Positions 1-8,091 of a stretch of DNA of 64,000 nt are shown here, piece after piece. The DNA lies in contig NZ_DASZBY010000080.1 of assembly GCF_035943795.1 (NCBI RefSeq), positions 1 to 64,000 on the forward strand. The letters run 5' to 3'. Each line of letters starts with the position of its first letter. Position 1 is the first letter of the stretch. The notes below the pieces were generated by a model. It was not told the origin of the DNA, made no database searches, and was given only the letters and a program-made list of their open reading frames with translations. The stretch comes from Aliidongia sp035943795. Lineage in GTDB: Bacteria; Pseudomonadota; Alphaproteobacteria; ATCC43930; CGMCC-115725. The position numbers and the translations under genes were made by a program.

Positions 1-635
1 CGCTGCAAGATGCCGCGCCACGCGTCGGCGAGGGGCGGGCAGGCGACGACGCGGTCGATCGCGGCATGGTCGTCCGGGTCGTGGAAGGTCACGCGGACGA
101 CTTCGCTGACGGTCGGGTTGGATTCTTCGCGTTCCAGCAGCCGGATCGGGTCTCCGATGCCGACGGTTCCCGGCACCAGGCAGCGCAGGTAGAAGCCGGT
201 GAAGCCAGTTTCCTGGACCCAGCGGCTCAGGTGCGGCTCGCCATGCAGCATGCCCAGCTTGAAGCACGGGCCGCGCGGCTGGGTCACCTGGAAGCGTGCG
301 GCGCCGACCTCGAGCGTGTCGCCGATGTGCATATCGCGCTCGACCAGGCCGGCCACGCTGAAATTCTCGCCGAACGCGCCCGGCGCCAGGGGCGTGCCCA
401 GCCGTTCGGACCAATAGGGCAGGTGCTCGCACGCATAGACGCAGACGGCCTTGTCCGGACCGGCATGGTTGACCAGGTCCGCCTGGCCGTCGCCCGCGCA
501 GCCGTCCCGGCCGATCAACACCGGTCCCGTCACGGGCGCCTTGCGGATGCCGCTCGGCACCTCGCGGTCGCCGGCGCGCAGCGGGCGCGGCAGGCCGAGG
601 TTCAGGGAAATCAGGGACGGAACGGCGACGGACAT
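1..635 (-). CDS. MOSC-domain protein, YiiM-like (C-terminus beyond window)
   Basis: Reading the minus strand from the ATG at 635 gives an open frame to the left edge (about 211 codons), starting MSVAVPSLISLNLGLPRPLR. It has the features of a stand-alone MOSC protein of the YiiM kind: an early 'RxGCxGDxQADLxxHGG'-like stretch (here GRDGCAGDGQADLVNHAGPD), then PGAFGENF, then a conserved Cys in QPRGPCFKLG. Proteins of this family are thought to carry sulfur, or to reduce N-hydroxylated bases with molybdenum cofactor; the substrate here is unknown. It follows the secreted repeat protein gene by 86 nt on the same strand. The family is clear, the precise function is not. The stop codon lies outside the window. 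Confidence 0.8.
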   Translation of the reverse strand, partial: MSVAVPSLISLNLGLPRPLRAGDREVPSGIRKAPVTGPVLIGRDGCAGDGQADLVNHAGPDKAVCVYACEHLPYWSERLGTPLAPGAFGENFSVAGLVERDMHIGDTLEVGAARFQVTQPRGPCFKLGMLHGEPHLSRWVQETGFTGFYLRCLVPGTVGIGDPIRLLEREESNPTVSEVVRVTFHDPDDHAAIDRVVACPPLADAWRGILQ

Positions 636-721
636 CGGGGGTCGGCTTTCTGGCGAAGATCGTCCATCGAGCCTAGCGCGCGGCGGCGCCGTTCCAAAAG
701 GGTTTAGTGGTTCGGCAGGGA

Positions 722-1321
722 TCAACCGCGGGTGCGGCCGTTGTGCTTCTGGCGATAGATCTTGCCGCTCTGACGGTTGGCGACGTGCTGGACATGGGAC
801 TGCTCGGCCGCACCCACGTGACCGTTGGCGCCGGCGGCTGCCTCGGCATGGTCCAGATGGGCCTGGCCACGGTCGATCCTGCCGGCTTCGCGATTGGTTA
901 CCTGGCCCGATTTGATGCCCTGCTCGGTGCGCTGGTCCTGGCGGACGTCGCGGCCGACGTCGGCCTGCATCCGCTGGCTGGACTTGCTGTTCGGATTGCC
1001 GGTGACCGCGTTGGTTTTGTCGCCATGGATCGCGGCGCTTTCACGATTCTGCGCGTTCTGGATGCGCGCCTTCTCGGCGGCCGACAGGTTGCCGTTCCTA
1101 TCGGCGTTCGATTCCATCCGGTCGACATGGGCCTCGCCCTGCTCGAGCCGGGCGGCCTCGCCGGTCGACAGTTGGCCGGATTTCAGACCCTGGTCGATCC
1201 GCTGCTGCTGGTCGACGTCGCGCTGCTGCTCGGAGCCGACCGTCTGCGCCGAGGCGCTGCCCACGAGGCCGACCGACAGGGCAAGCGCGGTACAGGCGGT
1301 AAGAAGCTTGGTGCGATACAT
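722..1321 (-). CDS. Secreted protein with two degenerate ~60-residue repeats
   Basis: 199 residues from the ATG at 1321, chosen because it begins a typical Sec signal peptide (MYRTKLLTACTALALSVGLVGSASA, cleavage after ASA about residue 25); an upstream in-frame start would bury it. The mature protein is highly charged, free of Cys, and made of two related units: one starts RIDQGLKSGQLSTGEAARLE, the other RTEQGIKSGQVTNREAGRID. Each is followed by an EAHVD/QAHLD helix and an N-G-rich loop (NADRNGNLSAAEKARIQ versus AAGANGHVGAAEQSHVQ). I recognise no enzyme motif; a periplasmic or cell-surface helical protein is the safest description. Its 5' leader can fold over the ribosome-binding site (see 1331-1362). 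Confidence 0.75.
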   Translation of the reverse strand: MYRTKLLTACTALALSVGLVGSASAQTVGSEQQRDVDQQQRIDQGLKSGQLSTGEAARLEQGEAHVDRMESNADRNGNLSAAEKARIQNAQNRESAAIHGDKTNAVTGNPNSKSSQRMQADVGRDVRQDQRTEQGIKSGQVTNREAGRIDRGQAHLDHAEAAAGANGHVGAAEQSHVQHVANRQSGKIYRQKHNGRTRG

Positions 1322-1330
1322 TTTTTTATG

Positions 1331-1362
1331 TCTCCAAGTCGTTTCATGCACGTACTTGGAGA
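1331..1362 (-). promoter_or_regulatory. Hairpin covering the ribosome-binding site of the repeat protein
   Basis: On the minus strand TCTCCAAGT (1362-1354) can pair perfectly with ACTTGGAGA (1339-1331) over a 14-nt loop. The 3' arm holds the only GGAGA, which lies 9 nt before the ATG at 1321 and is followed by an A-rich tract. The fold would therefore hide the Shine-Dalgarno sequence. An intrinsic terminator is less likely because no T-run follows on either strand. Confidence 0.45.
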
Positions 1363-1410
1363 TACGCGGGTCGGCGGTGTCGCAGCCCCGTGGCAAAAAT
1401 AGGTACCGGT

Positions 1411-2562
1411 TCAGATCACCCGGTCGCCCCGGCACCAAACCCCGCGCACCAGCGGCATGTCGCCGGTGTCGCGCACCCGCACCAGGTCGGCGCGCAGGCC
1501 GGTCGCGATGCGGCCGCGGTCGTCGAGCCCGACCCGGGCGGCGGGCGTCGCGCTGACAGTGCGGACCGCGGCGGGCAGGTCGAGGCCGACCTCGGCCCGC
1601 GACAGCAGGAACGCGCCATGGATCAGGCTCATCGGCACATAGTCGGACGACAGAATGTCGAGCAGCCCGTCCCGGGCCAGGTCGAGCGCCGAGACGTTGC
1701 CGGAATGGGAGCCGCCGCGCACCACGTTGGGCGCGCCCATCAGGATCGCCATGCCCTGGCCGCGCGAGGCCTTCGCGGCATCCATCGTCGTCGGGAATTC
1801 GGCCACGACCATGCCGTCGGCGATGGCCTCGTCGACATGGGCCACGGTCGCATCGTCGTGGCTCGCGAGCGTCAGGCCGTTTTCATGGGCGAGCGCCACG
1901 ATCGCTCGCCGGTTGCCGGCACCGTAGCGCGCAGACGCTTCGGTCTGCCGGGCCACGAACGTCTCGAATTCGGCGTCCGACCAGCCGTACTTCTTGATGT
2001 AGTAATAGCGGTATTTCTCGATCGTGGTGAACTGCCGCTGGCCCGGCGTATGGTCCATGATCGAGACCAACCGCAGGCCCGGGTCGCCGATGAATTCCCG
2101 GAACAGGGCGGCGGTGTCCGGATGGCTGATCTCGCAGCGCAGATGCAGCAGGTGCTCGGCGCGCAGCAAGTTCTTCGAGCGCGCCTCGCGGATCGAGTTC
2201 GCCATGCCGGCCAGGATTTCCAGCCGGTCGCCACCCGACGAGGTCTCGCCGACGCACAGCGCGTCGAACACGGTGGTGATGCCCGCCGAGGCGACCTGGG
2301 CATCGTGGCCGACGATGGCGGCCATGGCCGGCCAGCGCGTGCCGGGGCGCGGCACGAAATGCTTTTCCAGATTGTCGGTATGCAGCTCGACCAGGCCTGG
2401 CAACAGATAGTCGCCGTGCAGGTCCACCGCGCCGGACAGGCTGGAGCGCCCTTCGTCGACCTGGGTGATCACGCCGTGCTCGATCACCACGGTGCCGTCG
2501 AGCACCCGGTCCTCGAGCACGAGCCGGGCATTGGTCAATACCGCATCCTGGGGTCTGGTCAT
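1411..2562 (-). CDS. phnM: PhnM, alpha-D-ribose 1-methylphosphonate 5-triphosphate diphosphatase
   Basis: 383 residues of the amidohydrolase superfamily. PhnM removes pyrophosphate from ribose-1-methylphosphonate-5-triphosphate, giving the 5-phosphate that PhnJ cleaves. The PhnM metal site is visible: LLPGLVELHTDNLEKHF near residue 55 (the H-x-D-N variant of the usual HxH), then later histidines in IMDHTPGQ and ALAHENG and a late Asp in LSSDYVP. It is the last gene of the phnGHIJKLM operon and overlaps phnL by 4 nt (ATGA at 2559-2562). PhnN and PhnP are not in the window, so the pathway must be finished elsewhere. Confidence 0.95.
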   Translation of the reverse strand: MTRPQDAVLTNARLVLEDRVLDGTVVIEHGVITQVDEGRSSLSGAVDLHGDYLLPGLVELHTDNLEKHFVPRPGTRWPAMAAIVGHDAQVASAGITTVFDALCVGETSSGGDRLEILAGMANSIREARSKNLLRAEHLLHLRCEISHPDTAALFREFIGDPGLRLVSIMDHTPGQRQFTTIEKYRYYYIKKYGWSDAEFETFVARQTEASARYGAGNRRAIVALAHENGLTLASHDDATVAHVDEAIADGMVVAEFPTTMDAAKASRGQGMAILMGAPNVVRGGSHSGNVSALDLARDGLLDILSSDYVPMSLIHGAFLLSRAEVGLDLPAAVRTVSATPAARVGLDDRGRIATGLRADLVRVRDTGDMPLVRGVWCRGDRVI

Positions 2563-3257
2563 GCCGCCGCCTTCGCTTCCACCATGTCATAGAGCCGGCT
2601 CGCGACCCTATCGCGCACTTCGCCGTCGTGGAAGATGCCGATGATCGCCGTGCCGCGTGCCAGCGCCTCGTCGATCAGGCCGATCACGGCGGCCCGGTTC
2701 TCGCCGTCGAGCGATGCGGTCGGCTCGTCCAGTAGCAGGATGGGATAGTCGACGGCGAAGCCGCGGGCAATGTTCACGCGCTGCTGTTCGCCGCCGGAGA
2801 AGGTCGCCGGCGCCAGGTGCCACAGCCGCTCGGGCACGTTGAGCCGGGTCAGCAGCGCCGCCGCCCGATCGCCGGCGGCGCCGGCAGAATCGCCGCGCGC
2901 CCGCATCGGCTCGGCGACGATGTCGAGCGCCGGGACCCGCGGAATGACGCGCAGGAACTGGCTGACATAGCCGATCGTGCCGCGCCGCAGCTCGATGATC
3001 TGGCGCGGACTCGCCGCGGCGAGATCGATGCGGACGGCGCCGTGACGGATCCAGACATGGCCCGATCCGACGCGGTAGTTGCCCTGCAAGGTGCGCAGCA
3101 GGGTCGATTTGCCGGTGCCGGACCGGCCGTGCAGCGCCACGCATTCGCCGGCATGGACCACCAGATCGACCCCGGCCAGCACGGGCAGGGTGACGCCGCC
3201 CTGGTTGTGCAGGGTGAAGGATTTAGCGAGGCCGCGGATTTCGAGAACCGGTTCCAT
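2559..3257 (-). CDS. phnL: PhnL, ABC-type ATPase of the C-P lyase system
   Basis: 232 residues, starting MEPVLEIRGLAKSF at the ATG at 3257. Walker A is GRSGTGKST, the signature is TFSGGEQQR, Walker B is ILLLDEPTASLD and the switch His is in GIFHDGEVR. PhnL resembles transporter ATPases but belongs to the C-P lyase machinery (with PhnGHI it is needed to attach triphosphoribose to the phosphonate). The pattern AHLAPATFSGGEQQRVNIAR with a long insert after Walker A is characteristic. It starts 2 nt downstream of the phnK stop codon and overlaps phnM by 4 nt, so translation is coupled. Confidence 0.94.
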   Translation of the reverse strand: MEPVLEIRGLAKSFTLHNQGGVTLPVLAGVDLVVHAGECVALHGRSGTGKSTLLRTLQGNYRVGSGHVWIRHGAVRIDLAAASPRQIIELRRGTIGYVSQFLRVIPRVPALDIVAEPMRARGDSAGAAGDRAAALLTRLNVPERLWHLAPATFSGGEQQRVNIARGFAVDYPILLLDEPTASLDGENRAAVIGLIDEALARGTAIIGIFHDGEVRDRVASRLYDMVEAKAAA

Positions 3258-3259
3258 GC

Positions 3260-4057
3260 CTAGACCTGCAGGATCGAGGAGACGAGGAGCTGGGTATAGG
3301 GATGCTGCGGGTCGTCCAGCACCTGGTCGGTGAGGCCGCTCTCGACCACCTCGCCGCCGCGCATCACCATCAGCCGGTGGGCCAGCAGCCGTGCCACGGC
3401 CAGGTCGTGGGTGACGATGACCGCCGACAGGCCCAGGTCGGCTACGAGGCCGCGGATCAGGTCGAGCAGGCGGGCCTGGACCGACACGTCGAGCCCGCCG
3501 GTCGGCTCGTCCATGAACACCAGGCGCGGGTTGGTCACCAGGTTGCGCGCGATCTGCAGGCGCTGCTGCATGCCGCCGGAAAAGCTCGACGGCCGGTCGT
3601 CGATCCGGTCCCGGTCGATCTCGACCTTGCCCAGCCAATCGAGTGCTGCGCCCCGGATCTCGCCATAGTGCCGGGCGCCGACCGCCATCAGCCGCTCGCC
3701 AACGTTGGCGCCGGCGCTGACCGCCAGGCGCAACCCGTCGCGCGGGTTCTGGTGCACGACGCCCCAGTCCGTGCGCAGCAATTGCCGCCGGGCCGCTTCG
3801 CTGAGGCCGAACAGGTTGGCCATGGTGCCGTCGCGCAGGCGGTAGCGGATCGTGCCGGCCGCCGGCTCGATCCGTGCCGACAGCGCGTTCAGCAGGCTGG
3901 TCTTGCCCGAGCCAGATTCGCCGACGATGCCTAGCACCTCGCCGGGCCAAAGTTCGAAACTGACGTCCCGGCAGCCGACCCGCGCGCCATAGGCGACGGT
4001 CAGGCCGTCGACCACGAGCAGGGGCGGTTCCTCATCGAGCATCGGCAGCGCGCTCAT
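3260..4057 (-). CDS. phnK: PhnK, ABC-type ATPase bound to the C-P lyase core
   Basis: 265 residues from the ATG at 4057 (MSALPMLDEEPPLLVVDGLT), which overlaps the phnJ stop by 4 nt; an in-frame ATG 10 codons upstream would lie inside phnJ. Walker A GESGSGKTS, Q-loop VVHQNPRDGLRL, signature SSFSGGMQQRLQIAR, Walker B LVFMDEPTGGLD and switch VTHDLAVAR are all intact. In E. coli PhnK docks on PhnJ in the PhnGHIJ core and its ATP hydrolysis drives the reaction cycle. No transporter permease is encoded beside it, consistent with a non-transport role. Confidence 0.94.
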   Translation of the reverse strand: MSALPMLDEEPPLLVVDGLTVAYGARVGCRDVSFELWPGEVLGIVGESGSGKTSLLNALSARIEPAAGTIRYRLRDGTMANLFGLSEAARRQLLRTDWGVVHQNPRDGLRLAVSAGANVGERLMAVGARHYGEIRGAALDWLGKVEIDRDRIDDRPSSFSGGMQQRLQIARNLVTNPRLVFMDEPTGGLDVSVQARLLDLIRGLVADLGLSAVIVTHDLAVARLLAHRLMVMRGGEVVESGLTDQVLDDPQHPYTQLLVSSILQV

Positions 4058-4902
4058 CGCGTGGTCCCGGTCGCGTGGTTGCGGCAATAGTCCGTGTCGG
4101 AACAGACGAACATGCGCCCGCCCGCATCGTCGGTCAGCACTTCGTCGAGATAGCTCGCGGTCGAACCGCAGATCGAACAGGCGGCATCCCAGCTTTCGAC
4201 CGTGAAGGGATGGTCGGTGAAATCGAGGCTCTTCACCTTGGTGAAGGGCGGCACCGCATAGATGCGCTTCTCGCGGCCCGCACCGAACAACTGCAGGGCC
4301 GGGCTACGGTCGAGCTTCGGATTGTCGAACTTCGGGATCGGCGAAGGCCGCATCAGATAGCGGTCGTTGACGATGACCGGATAATCGTAGCTCGTCGCGA
4401 TCCGGCCGTGGTGCGCGATGTCCTCGTAGAAGCGGACATGCATCGCGCCATACTCGCTCAGGGCATGCATCGTACGGGTCTCGGTCTCGCGCGGCTCCAG
4501 CCAGCGCAGCGGTTCCGGGATCGGCACCTGGTAGACCATGATCTGGCCCAGGCGGAGCGGGATCTCCGGAATGCGGTGGCGGGTCTGGATGATGGTCGCC
4601 GCCGCCGTGCGTTCGGTCGTGGCGACGCCGGCGGTACGGGCGAAGAAGCGCCGGATCGAGATGGCGTTCGTCGTGTCGTCGGCGCCCTGGTCGATCACCT
4701 TCAAGACGTCCGACCGACCGATGATGCTGGCCGTGACCTGGATGCCGCCGGTGCCCCAGCCATAGGGCAGCGGCATCTCGCGGCTGCCGAACGGCACCTG
4801 GTAGCCCGGGATCGCGACCGCCTTCAGGATCGCGCGCCGGATCATCCGCTTGGTCTGTTCGTCCAGGTAGGCGAAATTATAGCCGGCGAGGGTTTCGGTC
4901 AT
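4054..4902 (-). CDS. phnJ: PhnJ, carbon-phosphorus lyase
   Basis: 282 residues. PhnJ is the radical-SAM enzyme that breaks the C-P bond of ribose-1-methylphosphonate-5-phosphate, releasing methane (or another alkane) and a ribose cyclic phosphate. The C-terminal cysteines keep the family spacing C-x2-C-x21-C-x5-C (CSICGS ... VCSDTDYC), which supplies the [4Fe-4S] cluster ligands and the catalytic Cys. The N-terminus AYLDEQTKRMIRRAILKAV and the YGWGTGGIQVT motif are typical. It overlaps phnI by 4 nt and phnK by 4 nt. All expected catalytic Cys are present, so the system looks functional. Confidence 0.97.
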   Translation of the reverse strand: MTETLAGYNFAYLDEQTKRMIRRAILKAVAIPGYQVPFGSREMPLPYGWGTGGIQVTASIIGRSDVLKVIDQGADDTTNAISIRRFFARTAGVATTERTAAATIIQTRHRIPEIPLRLGQIMVYQVPIPEPLRWLEPRETETRTMHALSEYGAMHVRFYEDIAHHGRIATSYDYPVIVNDRYLMRPSPIPKFDNPKLDRSPALQLFGAGREKRIYAVPPFTKVKSLDFTDHPFTVESWDAACSICGSTASYLDEVLTDDAGGRMFVCSDTDYCRNHATGTTR

Positions 4903-5981
4903 TCCGCGGCCTCCCGACTGCGATCATGCTCGGCGCGCAGCCGGCGCAGCAGATCGAGTTCGGACTGAAAATCGACATGGTGCGGCAGCTTCAGGTGCTG
5001 CACGAAGCCCGAGGCCTCGACGGTGTCGGAATGGGACAGCACGAATTCCTCGTCCTGGGCCGGCGCCTCGATCGGTTCGCCCAGCTCGCGCGCCCGCAGC
5101 GCGCGGTCGACGAGCGCCATGGCCATTGCCTTGCGCTCGTTGTTGCCGAAGGACAGGCCGTAGCCTCGGGTGAATTGCGGCGGCACCTCGGTGGACCCGG
5201 CGAATTGATTGACCATGTCGCACTCGGTCACGGCGATCTCGCCGATCTCGACCGGGAAGCCCAGTTCCTCCGGCACGATCTCGACCGCGACATCGACCAC
5301 GCGGATCTCGCCGGCGAACGGGTGGTTGCGGCCATAGCCGCGCTGGGTCGAATAGCCGAGCGCCAGCAGCCAGCCCTCGTCGCCGCGCGCCAGGTTCTGC
5401 AGGCGCAGATCGCGATCGGCCGGAAAATCGATCGGCTGGCGCGTCAGGTCGCCGGGCGGCGCGCCGTCGTCCCGCGGCGGCGGCTCGATCAGCCCGCTGC
5501 GGCCCAGGATGTCGGCGACCCGCGGCGCGGTTCCCATCGGTTCGGCCGTGGCTGGGGCCGGTGGCAGCGGCGTGCCGGCGGCCAGCGCGAAATCGAGCAG
5601 CCGGTGAGTATAGTCGAAGGTCGAGCCCAATACCTGACCGCCCGGGACATCCTTGAACACGGCCGAGATGCGCCGGCGCACCAGGCCCTGGTCCGTCTCG
5701 ATCGGCAGCGAGGCGGCGAGACGGGGCAGGGTGGTGCGATAGGCGCGCAGCAGGAAGATCGCCTCGACCAGATCGCCCATCGCCTGCTTGATGGCCAGCG
5801 CCGCCAGTTCCGGATCGTAGATCGAGCCTTCGGCCATCACCCGGTCGACCGCCCGGCCCAACTGCTGGGCGATCTGCGCCAGATCCAATTCGGCGACCGC
5901 CGGATTGCCACGCCGTTCGCGCGCCAGCATCGCATGGGCCGCATCGATCGCCCGTTCGCCACCCTTGACCGCGACATACAT
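4899..5981 (-). CDS. phnI: PhnI, C-P lyase core subunit (nucleosidase activity)
   Basis: 360 residues, full family length. The start MYVAVKGGERAIDAAHAMLA is the classic PhnI N-terminus. PhnI, helped by PhnG, H and L, displaces adenine from ATP with a phosphonate to form alkylphosphonate ribose triphosphate. Other family marks are SEQ-like LAIKQAMGDLVEAIFLLRAYRTTLPR and the late QEEFVLSHSDTVEASGF-type stretch (here DEEFVLSHSDTVEASGFVQH, residues about 318-337) followed by KLPHHVDFQSELDLLR. It lies 3 nt after phnH and overlaps phnJ. Confidence 0.96.
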   Translation of the reverse strand: MYVAVKGGERAIDAAHAMLARERRGNPAVAELDLAQIAQQLGRAVDRVMAEGSIYDPELAALAIKQAMGDLVEAIFLLRAYRTTLPRLAASLPIETDQGLVRRRISAVFKDVPGGQVLGSTFDYTHRLLDFALAAGTPLPPAPATAEPMGTAPRVADILGRSGLIEPPPRDDGAPPGDLTRQPIDFPADRDLRLQNLARGDEGWLLALGYSTQRGYGRNHPFAGEIRVVDVAVEIVPEELGFPVEIGEIAVTECDMVNQFAGSTEVPPQFTRGYGLSFGNNERKAMAMALVDRALRARELGEPIEAPAQDEEFVLSHSDTVEASGFVQHLKLPHHVDFQSELDLLRRLRAEHDRSREAAE

Positions 5982-5984
5982 GGC

Positions 5985-6590
5985 TCAGCGCTCCCGGACG
6001 GCGGTAGTCCGCGGCAATGCCACCAAGCGGTCGCCGTGGCACAGCAGGATGTCGATGCCGCGCGGGAACAGCGGGGCGAGGGCCGCGCGGCGGGACCAAA
6101 AGCTCGGCGGCAGACCGCCGACGGCAAGATGCGCCTGGCCGTCGATCCCGGGACCTTCCAGCACCAGCGGGCCGTCGGCGGCGAGGGTCGCGACCTCGAT
6201 CACCAGGGGGGCGCCCTGGTCCGGATAGGCGTCGCTGCCGAGCGGCAGGTCGGCGAGTGCGGGCATGCGGGTGGGATCGGCAACGAACAGGAAGGCGGCC
6301 CGGTCCGGGGTGGCGACGATCGGGCAATTGCAATGAAAGCGCAGATGCGGGCCGACCGGGGCTGCGACCGCATCGAGCCAGGCCGGGGTCTCGAAATCGA
6401 CCAGCGCCAATGCCACGCCGATCGCGGCTCGGCCGAGAGTCCCCTCCGGAACCGAGGCCGGCCGGGTGATCTCGACGATCGTGCCCGGATGGGCGATGGC
6501 CTTCAGCACCAGGCGAAACACGCCGTTGGCATCGTCGACCGGATCGGCGAAGCCGGGCTGTATCGGCGGAGTTGCAGGCTGCACGTTCAT
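5985..6590 (-). CDS. phnH: PhnH, C-P lyase core subunit
   Basis: 201 residues. PhnH is a structural dimer-forming subunit of the PhnGHIJ core. It is recognised by the N-terminal IQPGFADPVDDANGVFRLVLKAIAHPG stretch (read as IQPGFADPVDDANGVFR then LKAIAHPG), the ALALVDFETPAWLD segment, and FLFVADPTRMPALADLPLGSDAYPDQGA near the middle (residues about 100-127). It overlaps phnG by 4 nt and is followed 3 nt later by phnI. Confidence 0.95.
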   Translation of the reverse strand: MNVQPATPPIQPGFADPVDDANGVFRLVLKAIAHPGTIVEITRPASVPEGTLGRAAIGVALALVDFETPAWLDAVAAPVGPHLRFHCNCPIVATPDRAAFLFVADPTRMPALADLPLGSDAYPDQGAPLVIEVATLAADGPLVLEGPGIDGQAHLAVGGLPPSFWSRRAALAPLFPRGIDILLCHGDRLVALPRTTAVRER

Positions 6591-7066
6591 CGATCCTCAC
6601 CTCGCACCAGGGTGAAGAAATCGACCTTGGTCGCCGCGACCTCGGACGCCTTGCGCTGCCGTTCCGCCGAAGCCCGGACCGCGAGCGGGCCGACGACGCG
6701 CACCATCAGGTCGTCGTGCAGCGCCGGATCCTGCAGCAGCGCGTCGAACAATGCGGCGAGTTCGGCATGGCGCGTGCTGCGGCCGGCGACATGCCCGAAG
6801 CCGGTGGCGCCGGCCTCGAGGCGCACGGCGGCGCGCGTCATGGTCATTTCGCCGAGGTTGAACGGCCGACCGCTGCCCGAAATCCGGCCGCGCACCATGA
6901 CCAGACCCGTCTCGGTCGGACGCAGGCGGGTGAAGACCGGCGGGGGATCCAGCGCGGCCCACGCCTGTTCCAGGGCGGCAAGGGGTGCCTTGGCGAGCGT
7001 CGCCATCCAGCCCTGGCGGCCAGCGAATTCACCGGGGTTGGACGAGTCCGATATTTGTCTAGACAT
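6587..7066 (-). CDS. phnG: PhnG, C-P lyase core subunit; first gene of the operon
   Basis: 159 residues, starting MSRQISDSSNPGEFAGRQGW. The segment GRQGWMATLAKAPLAALEQA aligns with the known PhnG start, and the ending KASEVAATKVDFFTLVRGED is the family C-terminus (residues about 140-158). PhnG is a small subunit of PhnGHIJ. The ribosome-binding site is AGAGG 5 nt ahead of the ATG. The start codon sits inside a palindrome that fits a PhnF-type operator (see 7056-7065), so repression here would block the whole phnGHIJKLM unit. No Pho box was recognised. Confidence 0.94.
   Translation of the reverse strand: MSRQISDSSNPGEFAGRQGWMATLAKAPLAALEQAWAALDPPPVFTRLRPTETGLVMVRGRISGSGRPFNLGEMTMTRAAVRLEAGATGFGHVAGRSTRHAELAALFDALLQDPALHDDLMVRVVGPLAVRASAERQRKASEVAATKVDFFTLVRGEDR
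7056..7065. promoter_or_regulatory. Candidate PhnF operator, TGTCTAGACA
   Basis: A perfect 10-bp palindrome whose core GTCTAGAC matches the GTMTAKAC consensus of HutC-subfamily GntR repressors, the group to which PhnF belongs. It overlaps the phnG start codon (7064-7066) and lies about 105 bp upstream of phnF, between the two divergent transcripts. I found no second copy in the 103-bp intergenic region. Confidence 0.55.
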
Positions 7067-7169
7067 CCGTACCTCTCAGGCGACAAGATCGATCCCGGCC
7101 GGAAAAAAGTAAAGCGGCTTCGTGTGACGTGTTTTTGACAATCGTCGGTAGATCGCGAGAGGGCGACGG

Positions 7170-7928
7170 ATGATCGAGGGCGGCGAGGATGGCACGATCG
7201 AGCGCGGCCATGGCGTCGCCGTGTGGCGCCAGATCGACCGCAGCCTGAGCGCCGATATCGCTGGCGGGGCTTGGGCGCCGGGCGAACGATTGCCGACGGA
7301 ACAGGCGCTGGCCCTGCGTTTCCAGGTCAATCGCCATACGATCCGCCGGGCGGTCCAGGCGATGGTCCAGCGCGGCCTGCTGCGGGTCGAGCAGGGCCGG
7401 GGCACCTTCGTGCAGGAAGGTGTCATCGACTACATGATCGGCCGGCGCACGCGCTTTACCGAGAATATCGCGCGCAACCGGCGCGAGGCCGCCCGCGTTC
7501 TGCTGAGTTCTGGCGAGGTGCTGCCGCCGCCGGCGATCGCGAAGCTGCTGAAGGCGCCGGCCCGCCAGCCGGTGCTGGTGATGGAGGCGCTGTCGAGCGC
7601 CGGCGGCTTCCCGGTCTCGCTGTCGACCGGCTATTTCCCGCTCGGCCGCTTCCCGGATCTCTTGGCCCATGTCGTCGAAACCGGCTCGATTACTCAGGCT
7701 TTACAACGATGTGGCCTCGGGGACTATGCACGGGCCATGACCCGCGTCATCGCCCGGATGCCGACGGCGGAGGAGGCGCGGTTGCTGAAGCAGCCGGTCA
7801 CGCGCCCGGTGTTGCTGACCGAGGCGGTCGATGTCGACGGCGACGGCAAGCCCATTTCCGTGTCGCTGACGCGCTTCGCCAGCGACCGGGTGCAGCTGGT
7901 GCTGGACTCCGCGGCGGACGCGTCGTAA
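7170..7928 (+). CDS. phnF: PhnF, GntR/HutC-family repressor of phosphonate genes
   Basis: 252 residues. The N-terminal winged helix is clear (residues about 17-82): WRQIDRSLSADI, GERLPTEQALALRFQVNRHTIRRAVQ, then the wing LLRVEQGRGTFV. The C-terminal UTRA ligand domain runs from about residue 100 to the end. It is divergent from the phnG operon across a 103-bp region, the standard arrangement for PhnF. TTGACA occurs at 7135-7140 but without a convincing -10 box. HutC-type regulators share this fold; assignment to PhnF rests mainly on location. Confidence 0.9.
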   Translation: MIEGGEDGTIERGHGVAVWRQIDRSLSADIAGGAWAPGERLPTEQALALRFQVNRHTIRRAVQAMVQRGLLRVEQGRGTFVQEGVIDYMIGRRTRFTENIARNRREAARVLLSSGEVLPPPAIAKLLKAPARQPVLVMEALSSAGGFPVSLSTGYFPLGRFPDLLAHVVETGSITQALQRCGLGDYARAMTRVIARMPTAEEARLLKQPVTRPVLLTEAVDVDGDGKPISVSLTRFASDRVQLVLDSAADAS

Positions 7929-8008
7929 CGTCGCAATCGCCGTTTTCCGTTCTATCGCAATTGGATGTGGCGCTCCGTTCGAGTCGAGTCTATAGTCGAG
8001 ACTCGGAA

Positions 8009-8031
8009 TAGGCGCTATCGAGTCGCGCCTA
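8009..8031 (+). repeat. 7-bp hairpin in amidase leader
   Basis: TAGGCGC (8009-8015) and GCGCCTA (8025-8031) form a perfect stem with a 9-nt loop, 60 nt before the amidase start. Just upstream (7978-8005) the pentamer GAGTC occurs repeatedly in both orientations. No T-run follows, so an mRNA structure or protein site is as likely as phnF termination. Confidence 0.35.
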
Positions 8032-8091
8032 AGGTCGTCGCGGATGCCGGCGAAGGGGTTTCGCGGTATCCCGGGCCAGGGGGATGAAGTG

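Noticed and set aside
1331..1362. Reading the 9-bp hairpin as the phn operon terminator
   Set aside because: On the minus strand it is followed by an A-run, not T, and it overlaps the ribosome-binding site of the next gene.
4926..7112. 728-codon plus-strand open frame opposite phnI, phnH and phnG
   Set aside because: The minus strand holds full-length, overlapping phn genes.
7135..7140. TTGACA as the phnF -35 box
   Set aside because: No acceptable -10 box at 16-18 nt downstream, so I did not call a promoter.
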